A stretch of DNA of 64,000 bases from Ochrobactrum sp. Q0168 (GCF_016427605.1 NZ_JAELXQ010000005.1:1-64000); one strand, 5' to 3'; positions 36,555 through 46,421 are shown, numbered from the stretch's first letter. Notes: generated by a model not told the origin, from the sequence alone. Numbers and translations: made by a program.

Positions 36555-37340
36555 TTATTTCGCGAATTTGCGGAAATCGGGCTTGCGCTTTTCGCGGAAG
36601 GCATTGCCGCCTTCCTTGCTTTCGTCGGTATCGTAATAGAGCGACAAAGCGCGCATACCGAGCGCACCGATGCCCCGGATGTTCTCGCTATCGGCATTGA
36701 ATGACAGCTTGGCCAGCGCCAGCGCGGTCGGCGAGCGTTCCATCAGCTCGGCCACCCAGCGATCCACTTCCGCATCCAGCTCTTCATGCGGGACAACCGC
36801 ATTGGCAAGACCCCATTCCAGCGCCTGCTGCGCAGTATAGCGCTTGTTCAGATACCAGATTTCGCGGGCCCGCTTTTCACCGATGACGCGGGCGAGATAG
36901 GCCGTGCCGAATCCCGGATCGACAGAACCGACCTTGGGGCCAACCTGTCCGAACTGCGCCTTGTCGGACGCGATGGTCAAATCGCAAACGGTAGCCAAAA
37001 CATTGCCGCCGCCAATGGCAAAACCGTTGACGCGCGCGATTACCGGCTTCGGCACATCGCGGATAAGGCATTGCAGCTCATCGACCGGCAGGCCGATCAC
37101 GCCGCGACCATCATATTGCCCGTCATGGGCCGACTGATCGCCGCCGGTGCAAAACGCCTTGTCGCCAGCACCCGTCAGCACGATGGCGCCGATGGACTTG
37201 TCCCAGCCTGCTTTCTGGAAAGCGTGGATCAGCTCGTCAATGGTATGGCCACGAAAGGCATTGTACTTGTCGGGACGGTTGATGGTGATCCATGCCGCAC
37301 CGCCGCGAACCTCATAGAGAATATCGGTATATTCAGTCAT
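36555..37340 (-). CDS. badI: 2-ketocyclohexanecarboxyl-CoA hydrolase (BadI)
   Basis: 261 residues. Crotonase-superfamily enzyme of the MenB/BadI branch, which opens the ring of 2-ketocyclohexanecarboxyl-CoA to pimeloyl-CoA. It starts MTEYTDILYEVRGGAAWITI, has AFCTGGDQSAHDGQYDGRG (the GGDQ loop typical of BadI and MenB), AIGGGNVLATVCDLTIAS, and SVDPGFGTAYLARVIG. The ATG at 37340 has a strong GGAGGAAACC. The frame continues upstream into badH but that part is an out-of-frame shadow. It is 17 bp from badH. Confidence 0.9.
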   Translation of the reverse strand: MTEYTDILYEVRGGAAWITINRPDKYNAFRGHTIDELIHAFQKAGWDKSIGAIVLTGAGDKAFCTGGDQSAHDGQYDGRGVIGLPVDELQCLIRDVPKPVIARVNGFAIGGGNVLATVCDLTIASDKAQFGQVGPKVGSVDPGFGTAYLARVIGEKRAREIWYLNKRYTAQQALEWGLANAVVPHEELDAEVDRWVAELMERSPTALALAKLSFNADSENIRGIGALGMRALSLYYDTDESKEGGNAFREKRKPDFRKFAK

Positions 37341-37357
37341 GGTTTCCTCCTCCTTAT

Positions 37358-38128
37358 TCAGCCATGCATCGTCAGTCCGCCGGAGACGCTGATCGTCTGG
37401 CCAGTGATGAAGGCGGCGTCGTCGCTCGACAGAAACACAATTGCGCCGGGCAGATCGTCGGGACGACCAAGACGACCGAGAGGCACAGCCTTGGCAAAGG
37501 CAGTGCGCAGCTTTTCCTTGTCGCCCGCCGCTTCCATGAAGTTTTCCAGCATGGCCGTTTCGGTCACGCCAGGGCAGACCGTGTTGAAGGTAATGTTGTG
37601 GCGCGAATGTTCGCGCGCCAGCGTTTTCATGAAGGCGATCACACCGGCCTTGCAGGCCGAATAAACCGACTCGCCCGACGAGCCGCCGCGACCCGCATCT
37701 GAGCCAATCGACACGACACGACCGCCATTGCCACGCGTCACCATCGAGGCCAGCACCGGCTTGGTGATGTTCAAAACTGCGCGGAGATTGATGTCGATGA
37801 TTTTCGCCCAATAATCCGGCTCGGACTTGAGAAAGGGCACGAACAGATCCCAACCGGCATTGTTGACCAGCACATCGACCGGGCCATATTCGGCCTCAAG
37901 CTTGGCCACCGCTCTACCCGTCGCGTCGAAATCCGTCAGGTCAACGATCATCGTCGTAGCATCGCCTCCCTTGGCCTTGATCGCATCCACGACCTTTGCG
38001 GCGGCATCCGCGCTGATGTCTGCAACGACAACACGCACGCCTTCTTCGGCGAAACGCAGGCAAGTGGCTGAGCCAATCCCGCCGCCGCCACCAGTTACGA
38101 CAACTACTTTACCTTTTAGGCCACGCAT
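37358..38128 (-). CDS. badH: 2-hydroxycyclohexanecarboxyl-CoA dehydrogenase (BadH)
   Basis: 256-residue short-chain dehydrogenase. NAD loop VVVTGGGGGIGSATC, NNAGWDLFVPF, catalytic Ser in VVSIGSDAGRGGSSGES and YSACKAG. It oxidises 2-hydroxy- to 2-ketocyclohexanecarboxyl-CoA, the substrate of the adjacent BadI. It is the first gene of the minus-strand operon, with a candidate BadR site at 38252-38269 about 125 bp upstream. Confidence 0.88.
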   Translation of the reverse strand: MRGLKGKVVVVTGGGGGIGSATCLRFAEEGVRVVVADISADAAAKVVDAIKAKGGDATTMIVDLTDFDATGRAVAKLEAEYGPVDVLVNNAGWDLFVPFLKSEPDYWAKIIDINLRAVLNITKPVLASMVTRGNGGRVVSIGSDAGRGGSSGESVYSACKAGVIAFMKTLAREHSRHNITFNTVCPGVTETAMLENFMEAAGDKEKLRTAFAKAVPLGRLGRPDDLPGAIVFLSSDDAAFITGQTISVSGGLTMHG

Positions 38129-38251
38129 AGCGTCCTCCTTCCCAATGGCCGACTAACGGTTCAATGCCCAGTATCCGCCATTATAAGTGCATTTATTGCC
38201 TTAGTCAGCTCCGAACTCCCATTTAAAATGGTTACAGCGGTCAGGAATTTA

Positions 38252-38269
38252 TGTCAATATATTTACGTT
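38252..38269. promoter_or_regulatory. AT-rich imperfect palindrome upstream of badH, candidate BadR site
   Basis: TGTCAATATATTTACGTT matches the perfect palindrome at 40195-40210 in its core AATATATTTACG and the flanking TT. It lies between badH and the divergent badR. Confidence 0.5.
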
Positions 38270-38343
38270 ATTTTATATGCTGCTCTCTCTTGACCTAAAG
38301 TCGAAGGACGTACACTCTGTCGCCGACAACCGAAGCGGAAAAC

Positions 38344-38862
38344 ATGACAAAGACCACAAAAGAGCGCGCAAAATTTACCGACCTGTCCCTGGGTCTCAGC
38401 AACCGGCTGTTTTTCCGGATGTATCAATGCGCCAACATGCTGCATAAGACAGGCACGCGCGCGCTCGAAGAATATGGGATTACCACCCAGCAATGGGCTG
38501 TGCTGGGCGCACTGACCCGCACGAGTTTTGAAAATGGCGTCGCAGTTGGCGATCTCGCCACCTTCCTGCTCGTCAGCCGGCAGAATCTGGCGGGCGTCCT
38601 GTCACGACTGGAAAGTCTCGGCTATGTCGAGCGCGCCGTATCGGAAACCGATAATCGCTCCCGCCTCATCCGGCTGACCGAAAAGGGGCTTAGCCTCTGG
38701 GACGAAAATATGCGCCCCGTCATCACCGGATATTACGAGGAAGCGCTGAACGGATTCTCGACCGAGGACAAGATCCACATGCTGCATTACCTCGACAAGA
38801 TGCTGCACAATTTCAAAGCCATTGACCCCGAAGCGACTTCGACCGAAGACGCTGCCGAATAG
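38344..38862 (+). CDS. badR: MarR-family regulator, BadR-like
   Basis: 172 residues. Winged HTH with VGDLATFLLVSRQNLAGVLS and wing SETDNRSRLIRLTEKG. It is divergent from badH and convergent with an acyl-CoA dehydrogenase gene. In Rhodopseudomonas palustris BadR is a MarR repressor of the cyclohexanecarboxylate genes, relieved by a CoA thioester; the same placement suggests the same role. Two matching palindromes flank the gene (38252-38269 and 40195-40210). Confidence 0.83.
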   Translation: MTKTTKERAKFTDLSLGLSNRLFFRMYQCANMLHKTGTRALEEYGITTQQWAVLGALTRTSFENGVAVGDLATFLLVSRQNLAGVLSRLESLGYVERAVSETDNRSRLIRLTEKGLSLWDENMRPVITGYYEEALNGFSTEDKIHMLHYLDKMLHNFKAIDPEATSTEDAAE

Positions 38863-38890
38863 AAAAAAGGCGGCAGATCGATCCGCCGCC
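38863..38890 (-). terminator. Terminator of the minus-strand acyl-CoA dehydrogenase gene
   Basis: GGCGGC (38869-38874) and GCCGCC (38885-38890) form a stem. Read on the minus strand it is followed by six T. It lies between badR and the convergent dehydrogenase gene and may serve both. Confidence 0.7.
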
Positions 38891-38903
38891 CTCAGCCTCG
38901 CGA

Positions 38904-40070
38904 TTACAGACCAGCCCGTTCTTTCGCGCCTGCAACAAGCGCCTTTGCGATCACGATCTGCTGGATTTGCGTCGTGCCTTCATAAATGCGAAACAGACGC
39001 GCATCGCGATAAAGCTGCTCGGCGCGATATTCACGAATATAGCCGTTGCCGCCATGCACCTGCACATTGCGGTCGGCAATGCGCCCCACGGCTTCCGAGG
39101 CAAACATCTTGGCGCAGGACGCTTCGACGCTGACATTCTGCTTTGCATCGCGCTTGCGCGCCGCATCCAGCACCATGCAGCGCGCCGCATAGGCATCCGC
39201 CTTGGAATCGGCGAACATCGCCTGCAGAAGCTGGAAATCCGACAGCGGCTTGCCGAACTGACGGCGGCTCACCGCATAATCCAGCATGTCGTCGATGATC
39301 CGGTCCGACAGGCCGACGCAGGCGGCGGCAATATGCAGACGCCCCTTGTCCAGCACCTTCATTGCCGTTTTGAAGCCCTGCCCCTCGACACCGCCGATCA
39401 GCGCGGAAGCCGGAACCCGGCAATCCTCAAAGATCACATCGCAGACATGCGCGCCCTGCTGACCCATTTTCTTTTCCGGCTTGCCGGTAGAGAGGCCCGG
39501 CGTGCCGCGCTCGACAGCAAAAGCCGACACGCCCGCCGCACCCTTTTGCGTCGGATCGGTCCGCGCCATCACCGTGAACAGGCCCGCATGTGGCGCATTG
39601 GTGATGAAGCGCTTGGTGCCGTTCAACACATAGAAATCGCCATCCTTGCGCGCCGTCGTCTTGACCGAAGCCGCGTCCGAGCCAACATCCGGCTCGGTTA
39701 ACGCGAAGGACCCCGTCAACTCGCCGGACGCCAGAAGCGGCAGATATTTCGCCTTCTGCTCGTCAGTGCCGTCAATGGCGATGCCTTGCATTCCGATGCC
39801 CACGTTGGTGGCGAAGATCGAGCGGAAGGCGGGCGCGGCACGCCCCAACTCGAACATGACCAGAACCTCTTCCTCCATGGTGAGGCCCAGACCGCCGAAC
39901 TCTTCGGGTGCAGTGAGACCGAACAGTCCCATCTCACGCATCTCGCTGAGCACATCCGCCGGGATGGCGTCGGTTTCAGCCACTTCAGCCTCCGCGGGGA
40001 TCAGCCTGTCATCGACGAAACGGCGCAACGTATCCAGAAACTGCGCCAGCGTATCGGAATCCATAGCCAT
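38904..40070 (-). CDS. Acyl-CoA dehydrogenase
   Basis: 388 residues. FAD/substrate motif LTEPDVGSDAASVK, FITNAPHAG, the C-terminal QVHGGNGYIREYRAEQLYRD and YEGTTQIQQIVIAK. The catalytic Glu of short-chain enzymes fits YEGTTQ. It is a second dehydrogenase beside the ali/bad genes; it might oxidise pimeloyl-CoA or back up AliB. It has its own promoter region, shared with the divergent badK-like gene. Confidence 0.85.
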   Translation of the reverse strand: MAMDSDTLAQFLDTLRRFVDDRLIPAEAEVAETDAIPADVLSEMREMGLFGLTAPEEFGGLGLTMEEEVLVMFELGRAAPAFRSIFATNVGIGMQGIAIDGTDEQKAKYLPLLASGELTGSFALTEPDVGSDAASVKTTARKDGDFYVLNGTKRFITNAPHAGLFTVMARTDPTQKGAAGVSAFAVERGTPGLSTGKPEKKMGQQGAHVCDVIFEDCRVPASALIGGVEGQGFKTAMKVLDKGRLHIAAACVGLSDRIIDDMLDYAVSRRQFGKPLSDFQLLQAMFADSKADAYAARCMVLDAARKRDAKQNVSVEASCAKMFASEAVGRIADRNVQVHGGNGYIREYRAEQLYRDARLFRIYEGTTQIQQIVIAKALVAGAKERAGL

Positions 40071-40089
40071 GATATCCTCCCATATATAT

Positions 40090-40099
40090 CAATATATTG
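40090..40099. promoter_or_regulatory. AT-rich palindrome upstream of the acyl-CoA dehydrogenase gene
   Basis: CAATATATTG is a perfect 10-bp palindrome 20 bp upstream of the dehydrogenase start, related to the two other AT-rich sites near badR. Confidence 0.4.
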
Positions 40100-40194
40100 T
40101 CATTTATACCTATAATGCACCCTGAGGCAACAGGGTATTTGACGCTATATCCGCCATAAATTCACTTAAAGTCGTACACCACCTTGATGAACTG

Positions 40195-40210
40195 CGTAAA
40201 TATATTTACG
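40195..40210. promoter_or_regulatory. Perfect 16-bp palindrome upstream of badK, candidate BadR operator
   Basis: CGTAAATATATTTACG is its own reverse complement and lies 62 bp before the badK-like start. Its core recurs upstream of badH. Confidence 0.6.
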
Positions 40211-40271
40211 TTCTTTAACGAAGCGAGGGCGATATGCCGCTCTCACCGCCCGAAATTCCCGAGAGGCTGTC

Positions 40272-41048
40272 ATGTCTTATGAGAACATCCTTGTCGCCGT
40301 CGAAGGACAGGTCGGCATCATCACCTTGAACCGCCCGGAAGCGCTGAATGCGCTGAACCGGCAGCTGACCGCCGAGCTTTCCGAAGTGGCAGCGGCCCTC
40401 GATGCCAATCCTGCCATCGGCGCCATCGTCATTACCGGCTCGGAGCGGGCTTTTGCCGCCGGCGCCGACATAAAGGAAATCAAGGACAAGACTTTTGCCG
40501 AAGTCTATGAGGAGCAGCTGATCACCTCCACCTGGGAAGGGCTGGCGCGGATGCGCAAGCCGACAATTGCAGCGGTTTCCGGTCACGCTATCGGCGGCGG
40601 CTGCGAAATCGCCATGATGTGCGACATGATCATCGCTTCCGAAACAGCGCGCTTTGCATTGCCGGAAACTTCCATCGGCATCATTCCCGGCGCAGGCGGC
40701 ACACAACGCCTGACCCGTATCGTCGGCAAGGCTGTTGCAATGGACATGATCCTGAGCGGTCGCGCGCTTTCCGCAGCAGAAGCGCAAAGCATGGGACTGG
40801 TGAGCCGCGTGGTAGCGGCGGGTACACAGGTGCAGGAGGCAGTGACGCTCGCCGCCAAGATCGCCGCCTATTCCCGGCCCGTCGTGCAGCTTGCCAAGGA
40901 AGCGGTCAACAAGGCCTACGAGACCCACTTGCAGGAAGGTATTTATGTCGAGCGTCGTCTGCTCTATTCGACCTTCGCGCTGGATGACCGCCGCGAAGGC
41001 ATGAACGCCTTTGCCGAAAAGCGCCCACCGCAGTTCCGCAATCGCTGA
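40272..41048 (+). CDS. badK: Enoyl-CoA hydratase, cyclohex-1-ene-1-carboxyl-CoA hydratase-like (BadK)
   Basis: 258-residue crotonase. Oxyanion-hole loops RAFAAGADIKEI and GHAIGGGCEIAMMCD, and both catalytic Glu positions (GGGCE and LPETSIGIIPGAGG). The end AFAEKRPPQFRNR is the normal crotonase tail. It would hydrate cyclohex-1-ene-1-carboxyl-CoA to the 2-hydroxy compound used by BadH. It stands alone, divergent from the dehydrogenase gene, with a 16-bp palindrome upstream. General crotonase activity is certain; the specific substrate is context-based. Confidence 0.83.
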   Translation: MSYENILVAVEGQVGIITLNRPEALNALNRQLTAELSEVAAALDANPAIGAIVITGSERAFAAGADIKEIKDKTFAEVYEEQLITSTWEGLARMRKPTIAAVSGHAIGGGCEIAMMCDMIIASETARFALPETSIGIIPGAGGTQRLTRIVGKAVAMDMILSGRALSAAEAQSMGLVSRVVAAGTQVQEAVTLAAKIAAYSRPVVQLAKEAVNKAYETHLQEGIYVERRLLYSTFALDDRREGMNAFAEKRPPQFRNR

Positions 41049-41574
41049 TGTGGAATATACGACCACCCGATTTTTAACAAAACTATATTGATAAAATCCA
41101 TACGCGCCATAGCTCTCCGTTAGCGTGACCTGATTTATTGTTTGCTTAATCGCCACTTATGAATCCGGTCGCAGTGGAGATTGAATGCGTATCGGGGGAT
41201 CGCATGCGAAAAATGAAGGTCATAGAGGATAAGCTGCGCATAGGCACGCAAGCCCAGCGGCAGTCCGAAAACCAGGCCCAGATACATAAGTCCACGAACT
41301 TTGCGTTTCTTTATGAAACACTACAGTTTTTCCAACGCTCCATTCGCTTAGAATCGTCCGAAATCAAACAAATCCCGATGGAAATGGGCGCCTTTGCGGC
41401 ATCCATGCGATTGACTTTATTTCCTGATGCCTAATTTCAACTCATGCGTTTCGTATAAACGCACTGCCTGAATAGTACCATACGCCTGATAGGGTTGAAT
41501 GATTTGAGTACAAACTCACATCGTTGCCTGGAAGTTTCGTTTCATGCCCAGATCGCACACGATTGGAGAATTGC
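41049..41574. other. Intergenic region upstream of the arginine deiminase operon
   Basis: No convincing gene. A 91-codon plus-strand frame at 41159-41434 lacks a ribosome-binding site and recognisable protein features. On the minus strand about 41135-41290 encodes a short hydrophobic stretch (MYLGLVFGLPLGLRAYAQLI) ending in TAA, which could be a relic of a membrane protein. The arc promoter must lie near the right end. I see no clear FNR/ANR box. Confidence 0.4.
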
Positions 41575-43038
41575 ATGACCGATACGCAGAATGGACCGGT
41601 TGCGGCAGAAAAAGAGCCGCACAAACTGACATTGTTTCCTTTGATTGCGCTTGTGCTGGGATCGATGATCGGCGGCGGCGTCTTCAATCTGCCATCGGAC
41701 ATGTCCCGCGCAGCGTCGCCGGGCGCAGTGATCATTGGCTGGATCATCACTGGCATCGGCATGTTGATGCTGGCGCGGGTCTATCAATCGCTCGCCAATC
41801 GCCGTCCTGATCTCGATGCAGGACCCTATGCTTATGCCAAGGCTGGATTTGGATCGTTCATCGGCTTCAATAGTGCGTGGGGATATTGGCTGAGCGCCTT
41901 TCTCGGCAATGTCGCCTATGCGGTGGCGATTTTCTCGGCACTCTCATTCTTCTTCCCGGTCTTCGGTGACGGCTCCAATCTGCCGTCGATCATCGGTGCG
42001 TCCATCTGCCTTTGGCTGATCCATACGCTTGTGCTTTATGGCATCAAACAGGCGTCATTCGTCAATATCGTCACGACGATTGCAAAACTTGTGCCGCTGA
42101 TGCTGTTCATACTGATCGCCATCGTCGCTTTCCACTGGGACAAGTTCACCTTCAACTTCTGGGGCCGCGGTGAGGAAGCCACCCTTGGGAGCATCACGCA
42201 CCAGATCAAAAGCACCATGCTGGTAACGCTGTGGGTTTTCATTGGCATTGAGGGTGCGAGCGTTTATTCGGCGCGCGCGGCCAACCGCAAAGATGTAGGA
42301 CGCGCAACCGTGATCGGCTTTCTTGGCGCACTCGGCATTTATGTGCTGGTGTCGCTGCTGTCGACCGGACTGATGAGCCAGCCGGAACTGGCCGGACTGA
42401 AAGTGCCCTCCATGGCAGGTGTCTTCGAGCCGCTTGTCGGCCATTGGGGCGCGCTGCTCATCAATGTCGGCCTGCTGATTTCGGTCGGCGGCGCTTTCCT
42501 GTCCTGGACCCTGCTCTGCGCGGAAATCCCGTTTTCCTGCGGTCGCGACGGCACATTCCCGAAATGGTTTGCCGTCGAGAACAAGAACGGCTCGCCCGCT
42601 CACGCATTATGGGCGACAAACCTCGCGATCCAGTTCTTCCTGCTGCTCACCTATTTTTCCGAAAGCGCCTATCAGTTCTTCTACTTCATCGCATCGGTCG
42701 CCATTTTGCCGCCCTATGTGTTTTCCGGCGCCTTCGCGCTGAAACTGGCGCTCAGCGGTGAGACATATGGCGCGAACAGCAAGTCGCGGCGGCGCGACCT
42801 GTGGGTGAGCCTGATCGCGACGCTCTATGGTGTCTGGCTGGTCTACGCGGCGGGACTAAGTTTCCTGCTGATGTGCACAGTGCTCTTCGCACCCGGCATT
42901 CTGGTCTACGCCAAAGCACGCAGAGAACATGGCGAGCCGATCTTCGAAGGCCGTGAAGTGTGGATCGCAGCAGGCATCAGTCTGTTGGCCCTAATCGCCA
43001 TCTATCTCATGTGGACAGGAGCTATCACCCCATTCTGA
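41575..43038 (+). CDS. arcD: Arginine/ornithine antiporter (ArcD-like, APC family)
   Basis: 487-residue APC-family permease with about 12 to 13 membrane segments. The first helix motif GSMIGGGVFNLPSDM and TLWVFIGIEGASVYSARA are those of basic amino acid/polyamine antiporters. It exchanges arginine for ornithine and feeds the deiminase pathway encoded downstream. The ATG at 41575 has GGAG upstream; the frame extends to 41524 without support. The arcA gene follows after 78 bp. Confidence 0.9.
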   Translation: MTDTQNGPVAAEKEPHKLTLFPLIALVLGSMIGGGVFNLPSDMSRAASPGAVIIGWIITGIGMLMLARVYQSLANRRPDLDAGPYAYAKAGFGSFIGFNSAWGYWLSAFLGNVAYAVAIFSALSFFFPVFGDGSNLPSIIGASICLWLIHTLVLYGIKQASFVNIVTTIAKLVPLMLFILIAIVAFHWDKFTFNFWGRGEEATLGSITHQIKSTMLVTLWVFIGIEGASVYSARAANRKDVGRATVIGFLGALGIYVLVSLLSTGLMSQPELAGLKVPSMAGVFEPLVGHWGALLINVGLLISVGGAFLSWTLLCAEIPFSCGRDGTFPKWFAVENKNGSPAHALWATNLAIQFFLLLTYFSESAYQFFYFIASVAILPPYVFSGAFALKLALSGETYGANSKSRRRDLWVSLIATLYGVWLVYAAGLSFLLMCTVLFAPGILVYAKARREHGEPIFEGREVWIAAGISLLALIAIYLMWTGAITPF

Positions 43039-43116
43039 CGCATTCACGGGAACGATCTTTTGCCGGCTACCGGAAATCTTCCCGCTTAGATCACCCTTTT
43101 GAACAGGAGCATCGAG

Positions 43117-44340
43117 ATGAGACAATTCGGAGTGCATTCGGAAGTCGGCAAACTGCGCACTGTGATGGTATGCAGTCCTTCGCTCGCCCATCAACGACTG
43201 ACGCCAGCCAATTGCCACGACCTTCTGTTCGATGACGTGATCTGGGTGCACGAGGCCCAGAAGGACCATTTCGACTTCGTTCTCAAGATGCGGGAGCGCG
43301 GCGTGGAGGTTCTGGAAATGCAGGATCTGCTTGCCGAAACGCTGAACGACAAGGAAGCCCGCCAATTCGTTCTCGACCGGCGTATTCTGCCCAATCAGGT
43401 CGGGCGTAATGTCGCCAATTCCATGCGCCCATGGCTGGACGAACTGCCATCGAAAAATCTTGCCGAGTTTCTCATCGGCGGCGTTGCGGTTTCCGACCTT
43501 CCCGACATCTGGGGCAAGGAACTGATGCTGGACGTGCTGGGCGGCACAGAATTCATCATTCCGCCAATCCCCAACACGCTGTTTCAGCGCGACTCATCCT
43601 GCTGGATTTATGGTGGCGTGACGGTCAATCCGATGTTCTGGCCAGCGCGCCAGCCGGAAACGCTGATCCAGCGGGCCATCTACAAATATCATCCGGAATT
43701 CAAGGATGGCGATTTCAAGATCTGGTGGGGCGATTTCGACACCGACCACGGCAATGCCACGATGGAAGGCGGCGACGTAATGCCCATCGGCAATGGCGTT
43801 GTGCTGATCGGTATGGGAGAGCGCACCACCTATCAGGCTGTCGGCCAGGTGGCGGAAGCGCTGTTTGCTGCCAATGCCGCCACCCGCGTCATCGCCTGCG
43901 TGATGCCGAAGAGCCGGGCGGCCATGCATCTCGATACGGTGTTCAGCTTCTGCGACCGCGACCTCGTGACCATTTTTGGTGAAGTGGTGGACCAGATCCG
44001 CTGCTTCAGCATCTACCCCGGCGACGGCGGCCAACTCACCGTTCGCCCGGAAACAAAACATCTTCTGGAAGTGGTCGCCGAAGCGCTTCAACTGAAGAAA
44101 CTGCGCTCGGTCGCAACCGGCGGCAACGCTTATGAAGCCGAGCGCGAGCAGTGGGACGACGGCAACAACGTCGTGGCGCTGGAACCTGGCGTCGTGGTCT
44201 CTTACGACCGCAACACCTACACCAACACGCTGCTTCGCAAAGCCGGCGTTGAAGTTATCACCATTCGCGGCTCCGAGCTGGGCCGCGGTCGCGGCGGCGG
44301 CCATTGCATGACCTGCCCCATCTGGCGCGATCCGGTTTGA
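43117..44340 (+). CDS. arcA: Arginine deiminase
   Basis: 407 residues. Hydrolyses arginine to citrulline and ammonia. Sequence marks: [18 protein letters not shown] at the N-terminus, [12 protein letters not shown], catalytic His/Asp region [19 protein letters not shown], and the nucleophilic Cys in [13 protein letters not shown] near the end. The ATG at 43117 with AGGAG at correct spacing is preferred over the frame beginning at 43099. It is second in the arcDABC operon. Confidence 0.96.
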   Translation: MRQFGVHSEVGKLRTVMVCSPSLAHQRLTPANCHDLLFDDVIWVHEAQKDHFDFVLKMRERGVEVLEMQDLLAETLNDKEARQFVLDRRILPNQVGRNVANSMRPWLDELPSKNLAEFLIGGVAVSDLPDIWGKELMLDVLGGTEFIIPPIPNTLFQRDSSCWIYGGVTVNPMFWPARQPETLIQRAIYKYHPEFKDGDFKIWWGDFDTDHGNATMEGGDVMPIGNGVVLIGMGERTTYQAVGQVAEALFAANAATRVIACVMPKSRAAMHLDTVFSFCDRDLVTIFGEVVDQIRCFSIYPGDGGQLTVRPETKHLLEVVAEALQLKKLRSVATGGNAYEAEREQWDDGNNVVALEPGVVVSYDRNTYTNTLLRKAGVEVITIRGSELGRGRGGGHCMTCPIWRDPV

Positions 44341-44384
44341 TCACCGGACTTCCATCGCAACGTTATAAGTTTTGGAGACGTATC

Positions 44385-45389
44385 ATGAGCTTTAATCTGC
44401 GCAATCGTTCGCTTCTCACGGTGCAGGATTACACGCCGCGTGAATTTCGCTTCTTGCTGGATCTGGCCCGCGATCTGAAGCGTGCCAAATATGCCCGCAC
44501 CGAACAAAAGCACCTGTCGGGCAAGGAGATCTGCCTCATATTTGAAAAGACTTCCACACGCACCCGCTGCGCCTTCGAGGTCGCCTGCTCCGATCAGGGC
44601 GCCAATGTCACCTATCTTGACCCAGCTGGCTCTCAGATCGGCCACAAGGAATCCTTCAAGGACACGGCGCGCGTTCTGGGCCGCATGTATGACGCCATCG
44701 AATATCGCGGTTCATCGCAGAGCGGTGTGGAAACACTGGCCAAATATGCCGGTGTGCCGGTCTATAACGGCCTGACCGATGAATATCATCCAACCCAGAT
44801 GCTGGCCGATGTGCTGACCATGTGGGAACACAGTGACAAGCCGATCCCCCAGATCAAATATGCCTATGTCGGCGATACACGCTCCAATATGGGTCATTCG
44901 CTGATGATCGTCGGCAGTCTGATGGGCATGGATGTTCGCATCTGCGGACCGAAGGAACTGTGGCCTTCCGAAGAATATCGGAAGATCGCCGAGGATCTTG
45001 CCGCAGCCTCGGGCGCAAAGCTGACCATCACCGATGACATCAAGGCTGCGGTCAAGGATGTGGACTTCATCCATACCGATGTCTGGGTGTCGATGGGTGA
45101 GCCGAAGGAGGTCTGGGCCGAGCGCATCAAGCTCTTGAAGCCCTATCAGGTCAATGCAGCGCTGATGAAGGCCGCGGGCAATCCGCAGGTAAAATTCATG
45201 CACTGCCTGCCCGCATTCCACGACACGGAAACCGTCGTCGGCAAGCAGATCGCTGACCAGTTCGGCATTACGGACGGTCTTGAAGTGACCGACGAAGTGT
45301 TCGAATCCCACGCCAATATCGCATTCGAACAGGCGGAAAACCGTTTGCACACCATCAAGGCCCTGCTTGTGGCAACACTTGGAGATTGA
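44385..45389 (+). CDS. arcB: Ornithine carbamoyltransferase, catabolic
   Basis: 334 residues. Phosphorolyses citrulline to ornithine and carbamoyl phosphate. The carbamoyl-phosphate loop is [19 protein letters not shown] and MHCLPAFHD (Cys for ornithine) are present. Length and position between arcA and arcC mark the catabolic enzyme. The ATG at 44385 ([16 protein letters not shown]) is the family start. arcC follows directly. Confidence 0.95.
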   Translation: MSFNLRNRSLLTVQDYTPREFRFLLDLARDLKRAKYARTEQKHLSGKEICLIFEKTSTRTRCAFEVACSDQGANVTYLDPAGSQIGHKESFKDTARVLGRMYDAIEYRGSSQSGVETLAKYAGVPVYNGLTDEYHPTQMLADVLTMWEHSDKPIPQIKYAYVGDTRSNMGHSLMIVGSLMGMDVRICGPKELWPSEEYRKIAEDLAAASGAKLTITDDIKAAVKDVDFIHTDVWVSMGEPKEVWAERIKLLKPYQVNAALMKAAGNPQVKFMHCLPAFHDTETVVGKQIADQFGITDGLEVTDEVFESHANIAFEQAENRLHTIKALLVATLGD

Positions 45390-45391
45390 GG

Positions 45392-46327
45392 ATGCGTATC
45401 GTCATCGCATTGGGCGGCAACGCCCTTTTGCGGCGCGGCGAGCCGATGACAGCCGAGGTGCAACGCAAGAATATCCGCACTGCTGTCGAGGCCATCGCGC
45501 CGGTCACGAAGGACCATCAGGTCATCATCACCCATGGCAACGGTCCGCAGGTCGGGCTGCTTGCCTTGCAGGGCGCCGCCTACAAGCCCGACGAAGCCTA
45601 TCCGCTGGACGTGCTCGGCGCCCAGACGGAAGGCATGATCGGCTATATGCTCGAACAGGAACTTGGCAATGTTCTGCCGTTCGATATTCCAATTGCCACT
45701 ATCCTCACCATGGTCGAGGTGGATGGCGACGATCCCGGCTTCCAGAATCCGACCAAGTTCGTCGGGCCGGTCTATTCGAAGGAGGATGCCGATCGCATTC
45801 GCGGAGAAAAAGGCTGGACCTTCAAGCAGGACGGCGACAAGTGGCGGCGGGTTGTACCCTCGCCGCTGCCGAAGCGAATCTTCGAGATACGCCCGCTGAA
45901 ATGGCTGCTTGAAAAGAACACCATTCTCATCTGCGCGGGCGGCGGCGGCATACCCACCATGTATGAGAAGGGCAAGGAACGGACGCTCAGCGGCGTTGAG
46001 GCTGTCATCGACAAGGATCTGGCCAGCGAACTTCTGGCGCGTGAACTCAATGCCGACCTCTTCATCATGGCGACCGACGCCGAAGCGGTCTTCACCGACT
46101 GGGGCAAGCCGACGCAAAAGGGTATTCACGAAGCAACGCCGGAAGCACTCTCGCAATATCAGTTTCCGGCGGGCTCGATGGGGCCAAAGGTGGATGCCGC
46201 GTGCAATTTCGCCAAGGCGACAGGAAACTCCGCCGCCATCGGCGCATTGGCAGACATTCCTGCAATTGTCGAAGGCAAAAAGGGTACGATCGTCAGTAGC
46301 GGCTTTTCAACCCTAACTTGGCATTGA
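45392..46327 (+). CDS. arcC: Carbamate kinase
   Basis: 311 residues. Uses carbamoyl phosphate to make ATP, with ammonia and CO2, the energy-yielding step of the deiminase pathway. Motifs: [46 protein letters not shown] and [13 protein letters not shown]. The ATG at 45392 overlaps nothing and lies 2 bp after arcB; GGAG is 8 bp upstream. A terminator follows. Confidence 0.96.
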   Translation: MRIVIALGGNALLRRGEPMTAEVQRKNIRTAVEAIAPVTKDHQVIITHGNGPQVGLLALQGAAYKPDEAYPLDVLGAQTEGMIGYMLEQELGNVLPFDIPIATILTMVEVDGDDPGFQNPTKFVGPVYSKEDADRIRGEKGWTFKQDGDKWRRVVPSPLPKRIFEIRPLKWLLEKNTILICAGGGGIPTMYEKGKERTLSGVEAVIDKDLASELLARELNADLFIMATDAEAVFTDWGKPTQKGIHEATPEALSQYQFPAGSMGPKVDAACNFAKATGNSAAIGALADIPAIVEGKKGTIVSSGFSTLTWH

Positions 46328-46339
46328 ATGAAGTATAGA

Positions 46340-46374
46340 AACTCCGGTCTTCGATAAAGATCGGAGTTTTCTTT
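46340..46374 (+). terminator. Rho-independent terminator after arcC
   Basis: AACTCCGGTCTT (46340-46351) pairs with AAGATCGGAGTT (46357-46368) with one G-T wobble and a 5-nt loop, followed by a T-rich tail. It separates arcC from nhaC. Confidence 0.85.
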
Positions 46375-46421
46375 AATTGGACTTGCGCCGACTCTCAATT
46401 CTCTACCGGGGAGACCATGAA

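Noticed and set aside
36786-37664. Long plus-strand frame over badI and badH
   Set aside because: Antisense shadow of two well-supported genes.
37343-37853. Upstream extension of the badI reading frame
   Set aside because: This part overlaps badH in another frame; the ATG at 37340 has a strong ribosome-binding site and gives a normal BadI length.
41159-41434. 91-codon plus-strand reading frame upstream of arcD
   Set aside because: No ribosome-binding site, no recognisable domain, and an amino acid pattern that does not look like conserved protein. Left as intergenic.
41049-41574. FNR/ANR box for anaerobic control of the arc operon
   Set aside because: Looked for TTGAT-N4-ATCAA; only partial halves (near 41088 and 41500) were found, not a credible site.
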